Assembly: GCA_042408965.1 (NCBI GenBank) | Contig: JBHOQN010000026.1 | Coordinates: forward strand, 1-64,000 | Reading direction: 5' to 3' | Origin: Thermogemmatispora sp042408965 | GTDB taxonomy: Bacteria > Chloroflexota > Ktedonobacteria > Ktedonobacterales > Ktedonobacteraceae | DNA length: 64,000 nt | Shown here: one piece after another, positions 53,498 to 63,048 of the stretch | Position numbering within the stretch: the stretch's first letter is position 1 | Layout: every line of letters starts with the position of its first letter | Program-made: the position numbers and the translations under genes | Notes under the pieces: model-generated | Told to the model about the DNA's origin: nothing | What the model saw: the letters and a program-made list of their open reading frames with translations, nothing else | Databases searched by the model: none

Positions 53498-54442
53498 ATG
53501 ACTCTGCAATCTCATCGTCATGCTATCCCGATGGAGATTCTCGCCCTCTCTCGTGAGCGTGATCTCTTGCGTCGCATGGGGAAATACGAGCGTGCCGATG
53601 CACTCAAGCGGCAGATAGAGGAGGCGGGCTTTGCCATCAAGGATAATCCGCATGGAGCCCATCTGGTGATCCTTCCAGGGGTCGAGGTAGGGGGGCAGTT
53701 CTATCGCACCAGTCGCCAGGTGCCCTCGTTCCTCGATAGTCCCGACACCTGTACCTTCTCGCTCAACATTCTGGCCTCGAATGCCGCCGAGCAGGTGCGG
53801 CGCTGCGTCGAAAGTGTCCTGCGCTTTGCCGGCCACCACGCCCTGGAGATTGTGCTGCTGGACAACGCTTCTCAGGATGAGACCGCGCTCTGGGCGGATG
53901 GCTTGCAGCAGCAGGAGCCGCGCCTGCTCTTTGCACGCGCCACGCGCCCGATGGGCGAGGCGGAGGCGCGCAATGTCGCTTTCAAGCTCAGCCGTGGCCG
54001 TTACATTCTCTGGCTTGACGGTAGTGTTGAGCTAACCGGCGACATCTTCGCGCCGCTCTATGAAACGCTCGCCGATGATTCCGTGGGCGTGACCGGCTGG
54101 CAAGGCCTGTTGACCGAGGATCTGCGCCACTTTCGCTCTGCCCAGGAAGACGAGGTGGATGCCCTGGCCGACCTCTGTCTGGCCTTCAGACGCACGCTCC
54201 TCAAGGAGGTTGGCCTGCTCGACGAGCGCTATCGCTACAGGCGCTACCTGGACATCGATTTCTGCTTTGCCATCCGCGCAACCGGCGCGCGTGCAGTGGT
54301 CACGCCAGGTTTGCCACTGGTGTATACTCCTGTGGAGCGTGATGCCAGGTTCTCTGAGGCGGAGCGTGCTCGTCTGACTAGGCGCAACTTCTATCGCTTT
54401 CTGGGCCGATGGGGCCATCGCGATGACCTCCTGCGCTTCTAA
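53498..54442 (+). CDS. Family 2 glycosyltransferase with CysRS-tail-like N-terminus
   Basis: The 314-residue protein has an N-terminal helical hairpin (about 12-60: LSRERDLLRRMGKYERADAL, then KRQIEEAGFAIKDNPHGAHL) that resembles the C-terminal tail of cysteinyl-tRNA synthetase (R..AR..kDf..AD.iR..L...Gi...DtP.Gt). Then comes a GT-A fold of family 2: FSLNILASNAAEQVRRCVES, VLLDNASQDETALW, EAEARNVAFKLSRGRYILWLDGSVE (with DGS instead of the usual DxD) and LDIDFCFAIRATG near the end. It probably transfers a sugar to an envelope acceptor. ATG 53498 has GGAAGGA about 6 bases upstream. Confidence 0.75.
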   Translation: MTLQSHRHAIPMEILALSRERDLLRRMGKYERADALKRQIEEAGFAIKDNPHGAHLVILPGVEVGGQFYRTSRQVPSFLDSPDTCTFSLNILASNAAEQVRRCVESVLRFAGHHALEIVLLDNASQDETALWADGLQQQEPRLLFARATRPMGEAEARNVAFKLSRGRYILWLDGSVELTGDIFAPLYETLADDSVGVTGWQGLLTEDLRHFRSAQEDEVDALADLCLAFRRTLLKEVGLLDERYRYRRYLDIDFCFAIRATGARAVVTPGLPLVYTPVERDARFSEAERARLTRRNFYRFLGRWGHRDDLLRF

Positions 54443-54603
54443 GGCCAGTGTGAGCCGGCCGCCGAGAGCATCAGCCTGGAGCATTGCATCCCAGCCGCCA
54501 GGGGGGGCGGAGCGCTCTCTACACAGCCGGCTGACGCTCTGTGAGGAGCAGATCACTTCATGAAGAGAGAAAGAAAGATGGTATTTCTTATCAAGGAGGC
54601 GAG

Positions 54604-56412
54604 ATGCTGCAAACATTGAAAAAACGGGGTGACATTCCCAGAGAGTATACCTGGGATCTCGAGAGTGTTTTTGCCACCAATGAGGAGTGGGAGCACGAGT
54701 ATCAGGATCTGCTGCACCGCCTGCCCGATCTAGAGGCGCTCAAGGGCACCATCGCCCAGGGAGGCGAGGCACTGCTCACGGTGTTGCGCAAACGCGATGA
54801 GCTGTTCGAGCGACTGGAGGCGCTGGTCACCTATGCTTCGATGCGCAAGGATGAGGATACGACCAGCAGCACCTATCAGGGAATGTACGACCGGGGCATG
54901 CAGCTCTATGTCCGTGCCTCTACGGCTGCCTCGTTTATTGAACCGGAGATTCTGGCAGTTCCGCAGGACGATCTTGAGCGCTTTGTGCGTGAGACGCCGG
55001 GGCTGGACCTCTACGAGCAGCAGTTGCGCGATCTCAATCGCCAGCGTCCGCATGTGCGCTCGGCCGAGATCGAGGCCGTACTTGCCGCGGCCAGCGAGAT
55101 GGCCGATACACCCGATGCGATCTTCACGATGATCGATAACGCCGATCTGCGCCTTCCTACGATCAGGGATGAGCAGGGACGCGAGGTGGAGCTGACCAAA
55201 GGGAACTATCTGGTCTTCATTCGCAGCACTGATCGCCGTGTGCGCCAGGAGGCCTTTGAGGGTTTGCATGGTGCCTTCCTCAAACAGCGCAATACTGTTG
55301 CCGCCACGCTGGCCGGACATATCAAGACAGATATCTTTTACACCCGCCAGCGTGGCTATCGCTCGGGACGTGAGCGGGCCCTGGCGCGCTACAATATTCC
55401 CGTCAGCGTCTACGATATGCTCATTGAGACTGTCAGCGAGCACCTGCCTCTACTGAATCGCTATATGCGTCTGCGCAAGCGTATGTTGCGGCTGGATGAG
55501 CTGCATATGTACGATCTCTATGTGCCGATCGTCAAAGAGACCATGAGCGAGGTCTCGTATGAGCAGGCGCGTGATACCATTCTCACCGCTCTGGCTCCCC
55601 TGGGCGCCGATTATGTGGGGGTGCTCAGGAAGGCCTTCAGCGAGCGCTGGATTGATGTCTATGAGACCCCTGGCAAGCGTGGCGGAGCCTACAGCGGAGG
55701 GGCCTATCGCACGCGGCCCTTTATTCTGATGAATTTCCAGGGAAATCGCGATAGCATGTACACCCTGGCACACGAGCTGGGGCATTCACTGCACTCGTAC
55801 TATACGCGCAGCCATCAACCGTTCCCCTATGGAGACTACACGATCTTTGTAGCTGAGGTTGCCTCCACACTCAACGAGGCGCTGCTGACCGAGCACCTGC
55901 TGAAGACAACCACTGATCGTGAGGAGCGGCTGGCGATTCTGAATCACTCCCTGGAGGATTTCCGCGGCACGCTCTATCGCCAGACCATGTTTGCGGAATT
56001 CGAGCACCAGATCCATGCCCTGGCTGAGCAGGGTGAGCCGCTGACCGCCGATACGCTCAGCACGCTCTATCATGCCCTCAATGAGAAGTACTACGGGTCA
56101 GAGATCCTCATCGATGAGCTGATCGACATTGAGTGGGCACGCATTCCCCACTTCTACTACAACTTCTATGTCTATCAGTATGCGACTGGTATCTCGGCTG
56201 CCTGTGCACTGGTACAGCAGATTCTGCAGGAGGGCCAGCCAGCGGTCGAGCGCTATCTGCAGTTTTTGCGCTCTGGCTCCTCGGATTACAGCATCGAGTT
56301 GCTCAAACGCGCTGGTGTGGATATGACGACCCCTGAGCCGGTGCGTCAGGCGCTGCGTCTGTTTGAGTCCCACCTGACGCAGATGGAGGCTTTGATCGAT
56401 CAGGCCTCCTGA
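54604..56412 (+). CDS. pepF: Oligoendopeptidase F (M3 family)
   Basis: The 602-residue protein has the zinc motif HELGH (residues 390-394) in YTLAHELGHSLHSYYTRS, and the third ligand Glu in FVAEVASTLNEALLTEHLL about 30 residues on. The N-terminal all-helical half begins with PREYTWDLESVFATNEEWE, typical of PepF. It cuts short peptides of about 7-17 residues in the cytoplasm. ATG 54604 has AAGGAGG 4-5 bases upstream, so the frame open from 54541 is not used. Stands alone. Confidence 0.93.
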   Translation: MLQTLKKRGDIPREYTWDLESVFATNEEWEHEYQDLLHRLPDLEALKGTIAQGGEALLTVLRKRDELFERLEALVTYASMRKDEDTTSSTYQGMYDRGMQLYVRASTAASFIEPEILAVPQDDLERFVRETPGLDLYEQQLRDLNRQRPHVRSAEIEAVLAAASEMADTPDAIFTMIDNADLRLPTIRDEQGREVELTKGNYLVFIRSTDRRVRQEAFEGLHGAFLKQRNTVAATLAGHIKTDIFYTRQRGYRSGRERALARYNIPVSVYDMLIETVSEHLPLLNRYMRLRKRMLRLDELHMYDLYVPIVKETMSEVSYEQARDTILTALAPLGADYVGVLRKAFSERWIDVYETPGKRGGAYSGGAYRTRPFILMNFQGNRDSMYTLAHELGHSLHSYYTRSHQPFPYGDYTIFVAEVASTLNEALLTEHLLKTTTDREERLAILNHSLEDFRGTLYRQTMFAEFEHQIHALAEQGEPLTADTLSTLYHALNEKYYGSEILIDELIDIEWARIPHFYYNFYVYQYATGISAACALVQQILQEGQPAVERYLQFLRSGSSDYSIELLKRAGVDMTTPEPVRQALRLFESHLTQMEALIDQAS

Positions 56413-56497
56413 GCCAGGCTGATCTGGCCAGCGTGGAGAAGAGGGGCGTCCGCCGACGTGACGGGTGTCCCTCTTCTCGCTCTGGTCGTTGAGGCGC

Positions 56498-57562
56498 CTA
56501 TGCCTGGGTGGCCAGGAAGTCTCTCAGGGCCGCGAACACTGCGTCCGCTTTTTCGATGTGTGGTGCATGTCCGCAGTCGGCGAGCCGCAGTTCGTGGTAG
56601 AGGCCACCGTGCTCGCGGTAGCGCTCCAGGAGCAGGCGAATCTGGGTCTTCATCGGCTGAGGTGGGTAGACCTCGGCGCCAGGCCAGCCGGGCACGATCC
56701 CCAGTTGCCCGAGATAGCCGAAATCAAAAAAGGAGGTATCTGAGACAATCTGGTCGTCAACGCCGTGAATCCAGAGAATGGGTGGCTTCGGACTCACGCT
56801 CGCCAGGGCTGCCTGGTTGAGGTAGGCAGGCGAGAGGGCGTTATTGACCCCCTGGGTGCCAGGAGCGACATGCGGCCAGTTTGCTGAGGGTCGTGCGTCG
56901 CCGGGATAGTTGCCGCTGCTGGTGCGCGTCGAGAGGATCGAGGCGACGTAGATCTCCTCGCGATCGGGCGCTGCGCGGAAGGGGGGCTTGAAATAAAAGG
57001 TGTTCATGACAAAGCGCGGCGAGCCTTGCTCGTCGCTGCTGTCCGCTTCGGCCAGGCGTCGCACGAAGTCGGGGTTGGCCGTGCCGCCGCCGCTGCCCGC
57101 AAAGTCCGGCCAGACCGGGGTTCCGCTGGCATCTCTGGTTCCTCCGAACCCAAAGGGAGAGCCTGGAGCCTGCAGGATCAGGCTGCGCAGCCGCTGCGGA
57201 TAGTCAATGGCATATTGCATGACGACATTGCCTCCGAGCGACCAGCCGAAGAGGTGAAACTGGTTCAGCCCCAGGGCCTCGGCAAAGCTGGCGAGATCGT
57301 CGGAGAAGTCTCTCACTCCGCGTGTCCCATCTACGGGCAGTGCCTGGCTATCGCCGTAGCCGCGCATGTCGGGCGCGTAGATGTGGTAGCCGGCGGCCGC
57401 CAGGGAGAGCATAAGGTCCTGAAAGAAGAGCGCTGAGGAGCAGTTCCCGTGGACGAGCACAACCGGGGGACCAGCGGAGCCGGCTTCCAGATAGGCCACC
57501 TCGAGACGCGCCGTCTGGCAGTGCCGCTGGCTGATCCCGGGCAGAAGTAGCGTCGTGGGCAT
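56498..57562 (-). CDS. Alpha/beta hydrolase
   Basis: The 354-residue protein has the oxyanion loop VVLVHGNCSSALFF (about 35-48), MRGYGDSQAL, the nucleophile elbow FGWSLGGNVVMQ (Ser near 108), LWIHGVDDQIVSD with the acid and CGHAPHIEKAD with the catalytic His near the C-terminus. A cap insertion of about 100 residues (about 140-250) is rich in Gly, Ser and Pro. Substrate unknown. AGGAGG lies about 11 bases before the ATG. Confidence 0.88.
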   Translation of the reverse strand: MPTTLLLPGISQRHCQTARLEVAYLEAGSAGPPVVLVHGNCSSALFFQDLMLSLAAAGYHIYAPDMRGYGDSQALPVDGTRGVRDFSDDLASFAEALGLNQFHLFGWSLGGNVVMQYAIDYPQRLRSLILQAPGSPFGFGGTRDASGTPVWPDFAGSGGGTANPDFVRRLAEADSSDEQGSPRFVMNTFYFKPPFRAAPDREEIYVASILSTRTSSGNYPGDARPSANWPHVAPGTQGVNNALSPAYLNQAALASVSPKPPILWIHGVDDQIVSDTSFFDFGYLGQLGIVPGWPGAEVYPPQPMKTQIRLLLERYREHGGLYHELRLADCGHAPHIEKADAVFAALRDFLATQA

Positions 57563-57821
57563 GGCTGGAGTGCCTCCTTCTTCATGTTAGCCAGAGTGAA
57601 TGGTGAAACCTGATTCATGAATCATCTAGCATACAGCTTACCCCAGCCTGCGTGAAAAATCAAGCGAGCGTTGCTCGGCCACTGCTGCCGGGGGGCGATC
57701 AGCGTGGAGACCTTGCAGAGCCTCTCGTTATTTGCTATCCTTAGATCAGGACGACTCCATCAAGAGAGAATTCTCGCCGGTCGTACATAGATCTCTATCT
57801 GAACTGAGGAAACGAGAAGTT

Positions 57822-58601
57822 ATGGACAGGTCTCCTCAAAGTACCGGCTCGATTGCCGACGAAATCCAGGCCACCCTGCTCGACCTCGAAGGTGAGGAGG
57901 GGGAAGAGCATGTGCACCTTCCCAATCCGAGCTACTGGCCTTTCTTACTGGCCCTGGCGGTGGCGGTAGCCATAGCCGTGCTGGTCTTCCTTGGCAGTGC
58001 GCCGCTGGTTTCGCTGGCGATCTCGCTGGTGGCGGCCATCTTCGTGGTGGCCTTTATGCTCGGCTGGGGGCTGGAGGATCCCTTTCAACCCTTGCCGGAA
58101 CGCTATGTCCTGGCTCCTGCGCAGGCGAGCGATCGCTCCCCGTTCAAGATCGGCCAGGAGGTGCTGGATGCGCAGGGGAACTGGCTCGGAACCATCCAGG
58201 CCCGTTTCCCCACCTATCTGCTGGTTGAGCGCGGGCGTCTCTTTCCGAAGGTCTATTATGTGCCGCGCTCTGCTATTAAGGAGCGGGTCGGGGAGGATCT
58301 TCTGCGGCTCAGCCTGAGTGAGGAGGAGTTACAGCGCATGGGGTATAACCGTGTGCCTGAGGATCTCGCTGTCGAGCCGCCAGAGCCGCGTACGCCACGT
58401 GTGCGGGGCATTCCCCAGTTCGGCAAGCGGCCGCTCTCGCCGGCGGAGACCGGCCATTATCTCTACGGTGCGCGCTGGCCCGGCATTAATACCGACGCCA
58501 AGAATTCCTATCATCTCGACGAGATTCAGCCCGACCCCAGTGCCTATGTCACTGAGGGGTATCCCGTCCTCAATCATGCCCCAGCAGGGAGTGGCAACTG
58601 A
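57822..58601 (+). CDS. Two-span membrane protein with PRC-barrel/DUF2171-like domain
   Basis: The 259-residue protein has an acidic N-terminus of about 40 residues, two spans (WPFLLALAVAVAIAVLVFLG and VSLAISLVAAIFVVAFMLGW, about 42-85) ending GLEDPF, and a beta-rich soluble part (about 110-165: FKIGQEVLDAQGNWLGTIQA, LFPKVYYVPRSAIKE) like a PRC-barrel/DUF2171 domain. The two-span part recalls subunit IV of actinobacterial-type cytochrome oxidases, but this is a weak likeness. The frame opens at 57732; ATG 57822 is preferred because the residues before it are unlike the rest, with GAGG about 12 bases upstream. Confidence 0.65.
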   Translation: MDRSPQSTGSIADEIQATLLDLEGEEGEEHVHLPNPSYWPFLLALAVAVAIAVLVFLGSAPLVSLAISLVAAIFVVAFMLGWGLEDPFQPLPERYVLAPAQASDRSPFKIGQEVLDAQGNWLGTIQARFPTYLLVERGRLFPKVYYVPRSAIKERVGEDLLRLSLSEEELQRMGYNRVPEDLAVEPPEPRTPRVRGIPQFGKRPLSPAETGHYLYGARWPGINTDAKNSYHLDEIQPDPSAYVTEGYPVLNHAPAGSGN

Positions 58602-58716
58602 TGCGAGCTTCCCGTCTGCTGCGACCGGCTCAGCCTGAAGTGGCGTGAGCCTGCCTTACGGACGGGTGGCGTGCAGGTTCGGTCCTGGGGAGCAGCAGGT
58701 AGTGCGGCTTGGCCGA

Positions 58717-59466
58717 TCAGTCCGGCTGCTCCTTGCCCGACGCTTTGCCTGCATAGTAGGTGCAGAGATCCTGCAGAAAGCACTGCTGGCAGCGTGGCCG
58801 CTCGAAGAAGCAGCGACGCTGTCCGTGCCAGACCAGTCCCTTGTGAAAGTTGTAGATCGAGCGCGCGTCGGCCGGCAGCAGATGCTGCAGCAGGGTATGC
58901 GCCTGATCGGCCGAGACCTTTTTGCCGATCAGGCCCAGACGGATCGAGATGCGGTGGACATGGACATCGACGGGCAGGATCGGTTTCTGGCAGCTAAAGA
59001 GCAGCACGCAGGCAGCGGTTTTGGGACCGACCCCCTCGAAGCGGCTCAGCCAGGCTGCCCCCTCTGCTGTGGGCAGAGTGCGCAGAAAGTCCAGGTTCAG
59101 CGCTCCCCGCTCCGTGCTGATCTGGCGCAGGATGGCCTGCAGACGCGGTGCTTTGATCTCCGGCCAGGTGACGTGAGCGATGGCCTGCTCGACCTGCTGC
59201 GTAGGGGCATCGCGTACTGCCTCCCATGAGCCAAAGCGCCTGAGCAGGGCAGCGTAGGCTGCGGCGGTCTGCTCGTCGCGCGTACGGTGGGAGAGCAACA
59301 CAGCGACGAGCTGGCTGAGGGGGTCCTTCTCGGACCAGGGCGGCTCGCCGTAGTGAGCGACGAGCCGCGCCGTAATCTCGCGCGCTCTGGCGGCCAGGAC
59401 GGCCCTGTCGGCGAGCGGATAGCCGTAATCGGCCTGCCCACTCGTCTGTTTCTGGTGCTCCTTCAT
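58717..59466 (-). CDS. nth: Endonuclease III-like DNA glycosylase
   Basis: The 249-residue protein has the helix-hairpin-helix FEGVGPKTAACVLLF (143-157) with catalytic Lys149, the catalytic Asp167 in LPVDVHVHRI and the [4Fe-4S] loop C-x6-C-x2-C-x5-C at Cys219/226/229/235. It removes oxidised pyrimidines and nicks the strand by its lyase activity. It lies 93 bases downstream of trxB on the same strand. GAGGTGAAGG precedes the ATG. Confidence 0.93.
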   Translation of the reverse strand: MKEHQKQTSGQADYGYPLADRAVLAARAREITARLVAHYGEPPWSEKDPLSQLVAVLLSHRTRDEQTAAAYAALLRRFGSWEAVRDAPTQQVEQAIAHVTWPEIKAPRLQAILRQISTERGALNLDFLRTLPTAEGAAWLSRFEGVGPKTAACVLLFSCQKPILPVDVHVHRISIRLGLIGKKVSADQAHTLLQHLLPADARSIYNFHKGLVWHGQRRCFFERPRCQQCFLQDLCTYYAGKASGKEQPD

Positions 59467-59559
59467 GTTCAGCCTTCACCTCGTTTCGCGCGCTCTGCTG
59501 CCCCGCTCTCTCCATCTTCTGGCTGCTTGCCCTGGCCAGCGCGCCGTTGTTCGGAGCGC

Positions 59560-60555
59560 TCAGCCCTGGGATGGTTGCAGGGCCGCGTCTGTCGACTGTT
59601 GCGCTGGTGTTGCGCTCTGGCTCTCCTCCTGTGCGCTCTGGCTCTCCAGCCAGCGCTCCAGGTCGATTGCGGCGCGACAGCCGTCGCCTGCCGCGGTCAC
59701 GGCCTGCCGATAGCGATGGTCAGTGACATCTCCGGCGGCGAAGACACCAGGGATGTTCGTCATCGTGTGCTCGACGGGGACGATGTAGCCTGCCTGGTCC
59801 ATCTGAATGATGCCCTTGAAGAGGGCAGTGTTGGGCTGGTGGCCAATGGCCAGGAAGAGACCCTGCACGGCCAGGGTGCTCTCCTCGCCGGTCTGTACGT
59901 TGCGCAAACGCAGCCCGGTCACTCCTTCCTCGCCCAGGACCTCAATGACTTCGCTGTTCCAGATAAAGCTGATCTTGGGATGTTTCTGGGCCCGCTCCTG
60001 CATGATCTTGCTGGCTCGCAGAGTGTCACGGCGGTGGATCACGGTCACGTGAGTGGCGTAGCGTGTCAGAAAGAGGGCTTCCTCCATGGCGGTATCGCCG
60101 CCGCCGATGACGGCCACGTCCTTGTTCTTGAAGAAGAAGCCGTCGCAGGTGGCGCAGGCGCTGACTCCTCGTCCCTGCAACTGCTGTTCACTGGGCAATC
60201 CCAGCCATCTGGCGCTGGCCCCGGTTGCGATGATCACGGCGCGCGCCAGAAACTCGCCCGAATCGCTGGTGATGAGGAAGGGCCGTCGACTGAAGTCCAC
60301 GGCGCTCACGTCTTCGGCCAGCATCTCAGCTCCGAAGCGCCGCGCCTGCTGCTCGAATTTCTCCATCAACTCCGGTCCCAGGATGCCCTCTTCAAAACCC
60401 GGGTAGTTCTCGACCTCGCTGGTGAGCATCAGTTGCCCGCCTACCTGATAGCCCTGGAAGACCAGTACCGAGAGGTTTGCGCGGGCGGCGTATATCGCGG
60501 CTGTGTAGCCTGCCGGCCCCGAGCCGATGATGATGGCGTCATAGATCTTTGGCAT
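59560..60555 (-). CDS. trxB: Thioredoxin-disulfide reductase
   Basis: The 331-residue flavoprotein has the FAD motif IIIGSGPAGYTAA (8-20), the redox pair Cys134/Cys137 (ACATCDGFF), the NADPH motif VIGGGDTAMEEA and the end GVFAAGDVTDHRYRQAVTAAGDG. It reduces thioredoxin with NADPH. The last 25 residues are a Gln/Ser/Ala-rich tail beyond the usual end. ATG 60555 with GCGGAG 5 bases upstream is preferred over the frame start at 60582. Confidence 0.94.
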   Translation of the reverse strand: MPKIYDAIIIGSGPAGYTAAIYAARANLSVLVFQGYQVGGQLMLTSEVENYPGFEEGILGPELMEKFEQQARRFGAEMLAEDVSAVDFSRRPFLITSDSGEFLARAVIIATGASARWLGLPSEQQLQGRGVSACATCDGFFFKNKDVAVIGGGDTAMEEALFLTRYATHVTVIHRRDTLRASKIMQERAQKHPKISFIWNSEVIEVLGEEGVTGLRLRNVQTGEESTLAVQGLFLAIGHQPNTALFKGIIQMDQAGYIVPVEHTMTNIPGVFAAGDVTDHRYRQAVTAAGDGCRAAIDLERWLESQSAQEESQSATPAQQSTDAALQPSQG

Positions 60556-60680
60556 AGATACTCCGCTTCTCTTCTTTGACACGTTCCTCGCTGAGAGGAG
60601 AGGTTCTATTCAGGTAACAATGTGAGGGAGGCTTTTTATGCCAGGCCGGGCCAGACGTGCCGGGCGTCTGCAGCTCTCTC

Positions 60681-62651
60681 TTAATCCTGCCAAACCTCCT
60701 GATAAGGATCGGGGCTGGCCGGACCGCGCGCGCGGTTAAGGGCGGCATCGATGTTGGTGCAGGCGGTGATCAGGGAGAGGTGTGTGAAGGCCTGGGGAAA
60801 ATTGCCCAGTGCTTCGCCGCAGAGGCCAACCTCCTCAGCGTAGAGGCCGACATGGTTGCTGTAGGTCAGCATCTTCTCCAGGAGGAGGCGGGCCGCATCG
60901 AGGTGGCCGCAGCGCGCCAGTACCTCGGCGAACCAGAAGCTGCAGGGGCTGAAGGTTCCTTCGGTGCTGCCCAGCCCGTCGTCGGCAGCTCTGTGGGGAT
61001 CGTAGCGATGCACCAGGGAGTCGCTGGCCAGCTCGCGCTGGATGCGTTCAATCGTTTTGAGCATACGTGGCTCGTTGGGGCCGGTGAACTTGACGATGGC
61101 CATCAGCAGTGCGCTGGCATCGACCTCTTCGCTGCCGTAGTACTGGACGAAGCTCTGTTTTTTCTCGCTCCATCCTTTGTGCATGATCTGCTCGTAGATG
61201 TGGGCGCTGGTGTCCATCCACTCGACCATGGGTGCGGGCCAGCCGCGGTGGCGTGCGAGGCGCAGGGCGCGATCGAAGGCGACCCAGCTCATGACGCGCG
61301 AGTGCACGAAGTGTCTGGGGCCGCCGCGCACTTCCCAGATGCCTTCGTCGGGATCGTCCCAGTGGTTCTGTAGCCAGTCCAGCAGACGGCGCAGGTTCTC
61401 CCAGAGGTCGTAGGAGATGGTGCTGTAGCGGTTGAAGATGTAGATGGCGTCCAGCAGCTCGCCGTAGACGTCGAGCTGCTGCTGCTTATAGGCGGCGTTT
61501 CCGATGCGTACGGGGCGACTCTTCTTATAGCCTTCAAGATGGTCGAGGGTGTACTCGGTCAGTTCCTGCTCACCGTTGATGCCGTACATTGGCTGGAGCG
61601 AGCCGTTCTCTTTCAGCTCGTGGCAGCGGGCGTCCAGCCATTTCATGAAGGCTTCGGCCTCCTGGGTAAAGCCAAGGGTCAACAGGCTGTAGAGTGTGAA
61701 GGCGGTGTCGCGTAGCCAGGTGTAGCGGTAGTCCCAGTTGCGGGCGCCGCCAATCGTTTCGGGCAGGCTTGTGGTGGGGGCAGCCACGATGGCGCCCGTG
61801 GGTGCATAGGTCAGCAGCTTGAGAACCAGGGCTGAGCGCTGGACCATCTCGCGCCAGCGTCCCTGGTAGCGGCATTGAGCGAGCCAGCGCCGCCAGAAGG
61901 CCAGGGTCTTCTGAAAGGCCTCGTGGTAGCGACGAGAGGAGACGTGCTGTGGCCCGAGGTCCTCCCTGCGAGCGCTCTCAAGGAGAAAGTAGGCCGCCTG
62001 GCCGGCATGCAGGGTAAACGTCGCCCGCACGCCTCCCTGGCCGTCCTCCTCCAGGGGTACGCTGCTGGCCAGGCCGAGCGAGAGGCCGTCGCTGTGGAAG
62101 AGGGCGCCGTCCTGTGTCAGCCGGACCACGTGCTGGTCGCGCGCGTAGTTGAAGGCCGGCCGGCAGACCATCTCGAAGCTGAGCGAGCCGCGTACGACGC
62201 TGACGGCGCGGTAGAGGTGGTGCTGGTGTTCCGCGCTCCCTGGTTGTTTGATCGGCATGAAATCGGTGATCTCGCCCACCCCATCGACCGTCAGAAAACG
62301 GGTGACCAGAATATTCGTCTCAGGGATATAGAGTTGCTTATGGCCCATGGGATTCTGCGCAGGCGGGGCGATGCGGAAGAAGCCGCCCTTCCGGGCATCG
62401 AGCAAGGCTCCGAAAACGCTGGGCGAATCGAAGCGGGGAATACAGCACCAGTCGATCGAGCCATTCTTACCGACCAGAGCGACGGTATGCAGGTCGCCGA
62501 TCACTGCGTAGTCTTCAATGGGCTGGTAGGCGGTTGCTGCACCGCTGGCCGTTGCCATCGCTGGCTGCTCACTATGGGCACTGCTCTCGTGTCTGCCCTG
62601 GGACGCTGAAGACTGAGACGCGGATGCTTTCTGCTGCTTTGGCCGTTGCAT
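60681..62651 (-). CDS. Glycoside hydrolase family 15 enzyme (glucoamylase/trehalase type)
   Basis: The 656-residue protein has the GH15 N-terminal beta-sandwich (YQPIEDYAVIGDLHTVALVG, GSIDWCCIPRFDSPSVFGAL) and an (alpha/alpha)6 barrel with GARNWDYRYTWLRDTAFTLY, then DEGIWEVRGG with the acid Glu and STEGTFSPCSFWFAE with the second Glu. No signal peptide, so it acts in the cytoplasm. Relatives split trehalose (mycobacterial type) or maltodextrins; which cannot be told here. The N-terminal 40 residues are Ser/Gln/Ala-rich. GAAAGGA is 7 bases before the ATG. A palindrome ATCACGTGAT (62666-62675) lies just upstream. Confidence 0.9.
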   Translation of the reverse strand: MQRPKQQKASASQSSASQGRHESSAHSEQPAMATASGAATAYQPIEDYAVIGDLHTVALVGKNGSIDWCCIPRFDSPSVFGALLDARKGGFFRIAPPAQNPMGHKQLYIPETNILVTRFLTVDGVGEITDFMPIKQPGSAEHQHHLYRAVSVVRGSLSFEMVCRPAFNYARDQHVVRLTQDGALFHSDGLSLGLASSVPLEEDGQGGVRATFTLHAGQAAYFLLESARREDLGPQHVSSRRYHEAFQKTLAFWRRWLAQCRYQGRWREMVQRSALVLKLLTYAPTGAIVAAPTTSLPETIGGARNWDYRYTWLRDTAFTLYSLLTLGFTQEAEAFMKWLDARCHELKENGSLQPMYGINGEQELTEYTLDHLEGYKKSRPVRIGNAAYKQQQLDVYGELLDAIYIFNRYSTISYDLWENLRRLLDWLQNHWDDPDEGIWEVRGGPRHFVHSRVMSWVAFDRALRLARHRGWPAPMVEWMDTSAHIYEQIMHKGWSEKKQSFVQYYGSEEVDASALLMAIVKFTGPNEPRMLKTIERIQRELASDSLVHRYDPHRAADDGLGSTEGTFSPCSFWFAEVLARCGHLDAARLLLEKMLTYSNHVGLYAEEVGLCGEALGNFPQAFTHLSLITACTNIDAALNRARGPASPDPYQEVWQD

Positions 62652-63048
62652 GCCAGGGTCCTTTCATCACGTGATTCCCTTCTGCCAACAGGGTATGGTA
62701 TAGGTAGAAGGTTGTTGCTCACCAGCAGTAAGCAGAGACCCCCTGTCTGTGGGCCTGCTGAGGTCTGCTGCGCCTGATGCACTGATGCTCCCGATGCGCC
62801 TGGAGCCGTGCCCGGTCTGTGCTCTTCCCTTGCAGGGGGAGTGGTGCGCGCTTGCGCTCGCGACAAGTGCGCCGCTGCTCTGCTATGCATTGTATCACAG
62901 AAAGGCAGAGGCAGAGACAGCCGTATGGCTTCTCGTTTGTTGCCACAGGCTACTTCGGTATCATAGAATAGGGTGCATATCAGGCCCGGGCGGGCTACTC
63001 TGGCGTCCATGTCTGGCTCGGTGTTCACAGTAGAAGGAGAACAGTAGC
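62652..63048. other. Divergent intergenic region
   Basis: No gene in 397 bases. It holds a 10-base palindrome ATCACGTGAT (62666-62675) in front of the GH15 gene and the plus-strand promoter TTGCCA (62941-62946), 18 bases, TAGAAT (62965-62970). Confidence 0.6.
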
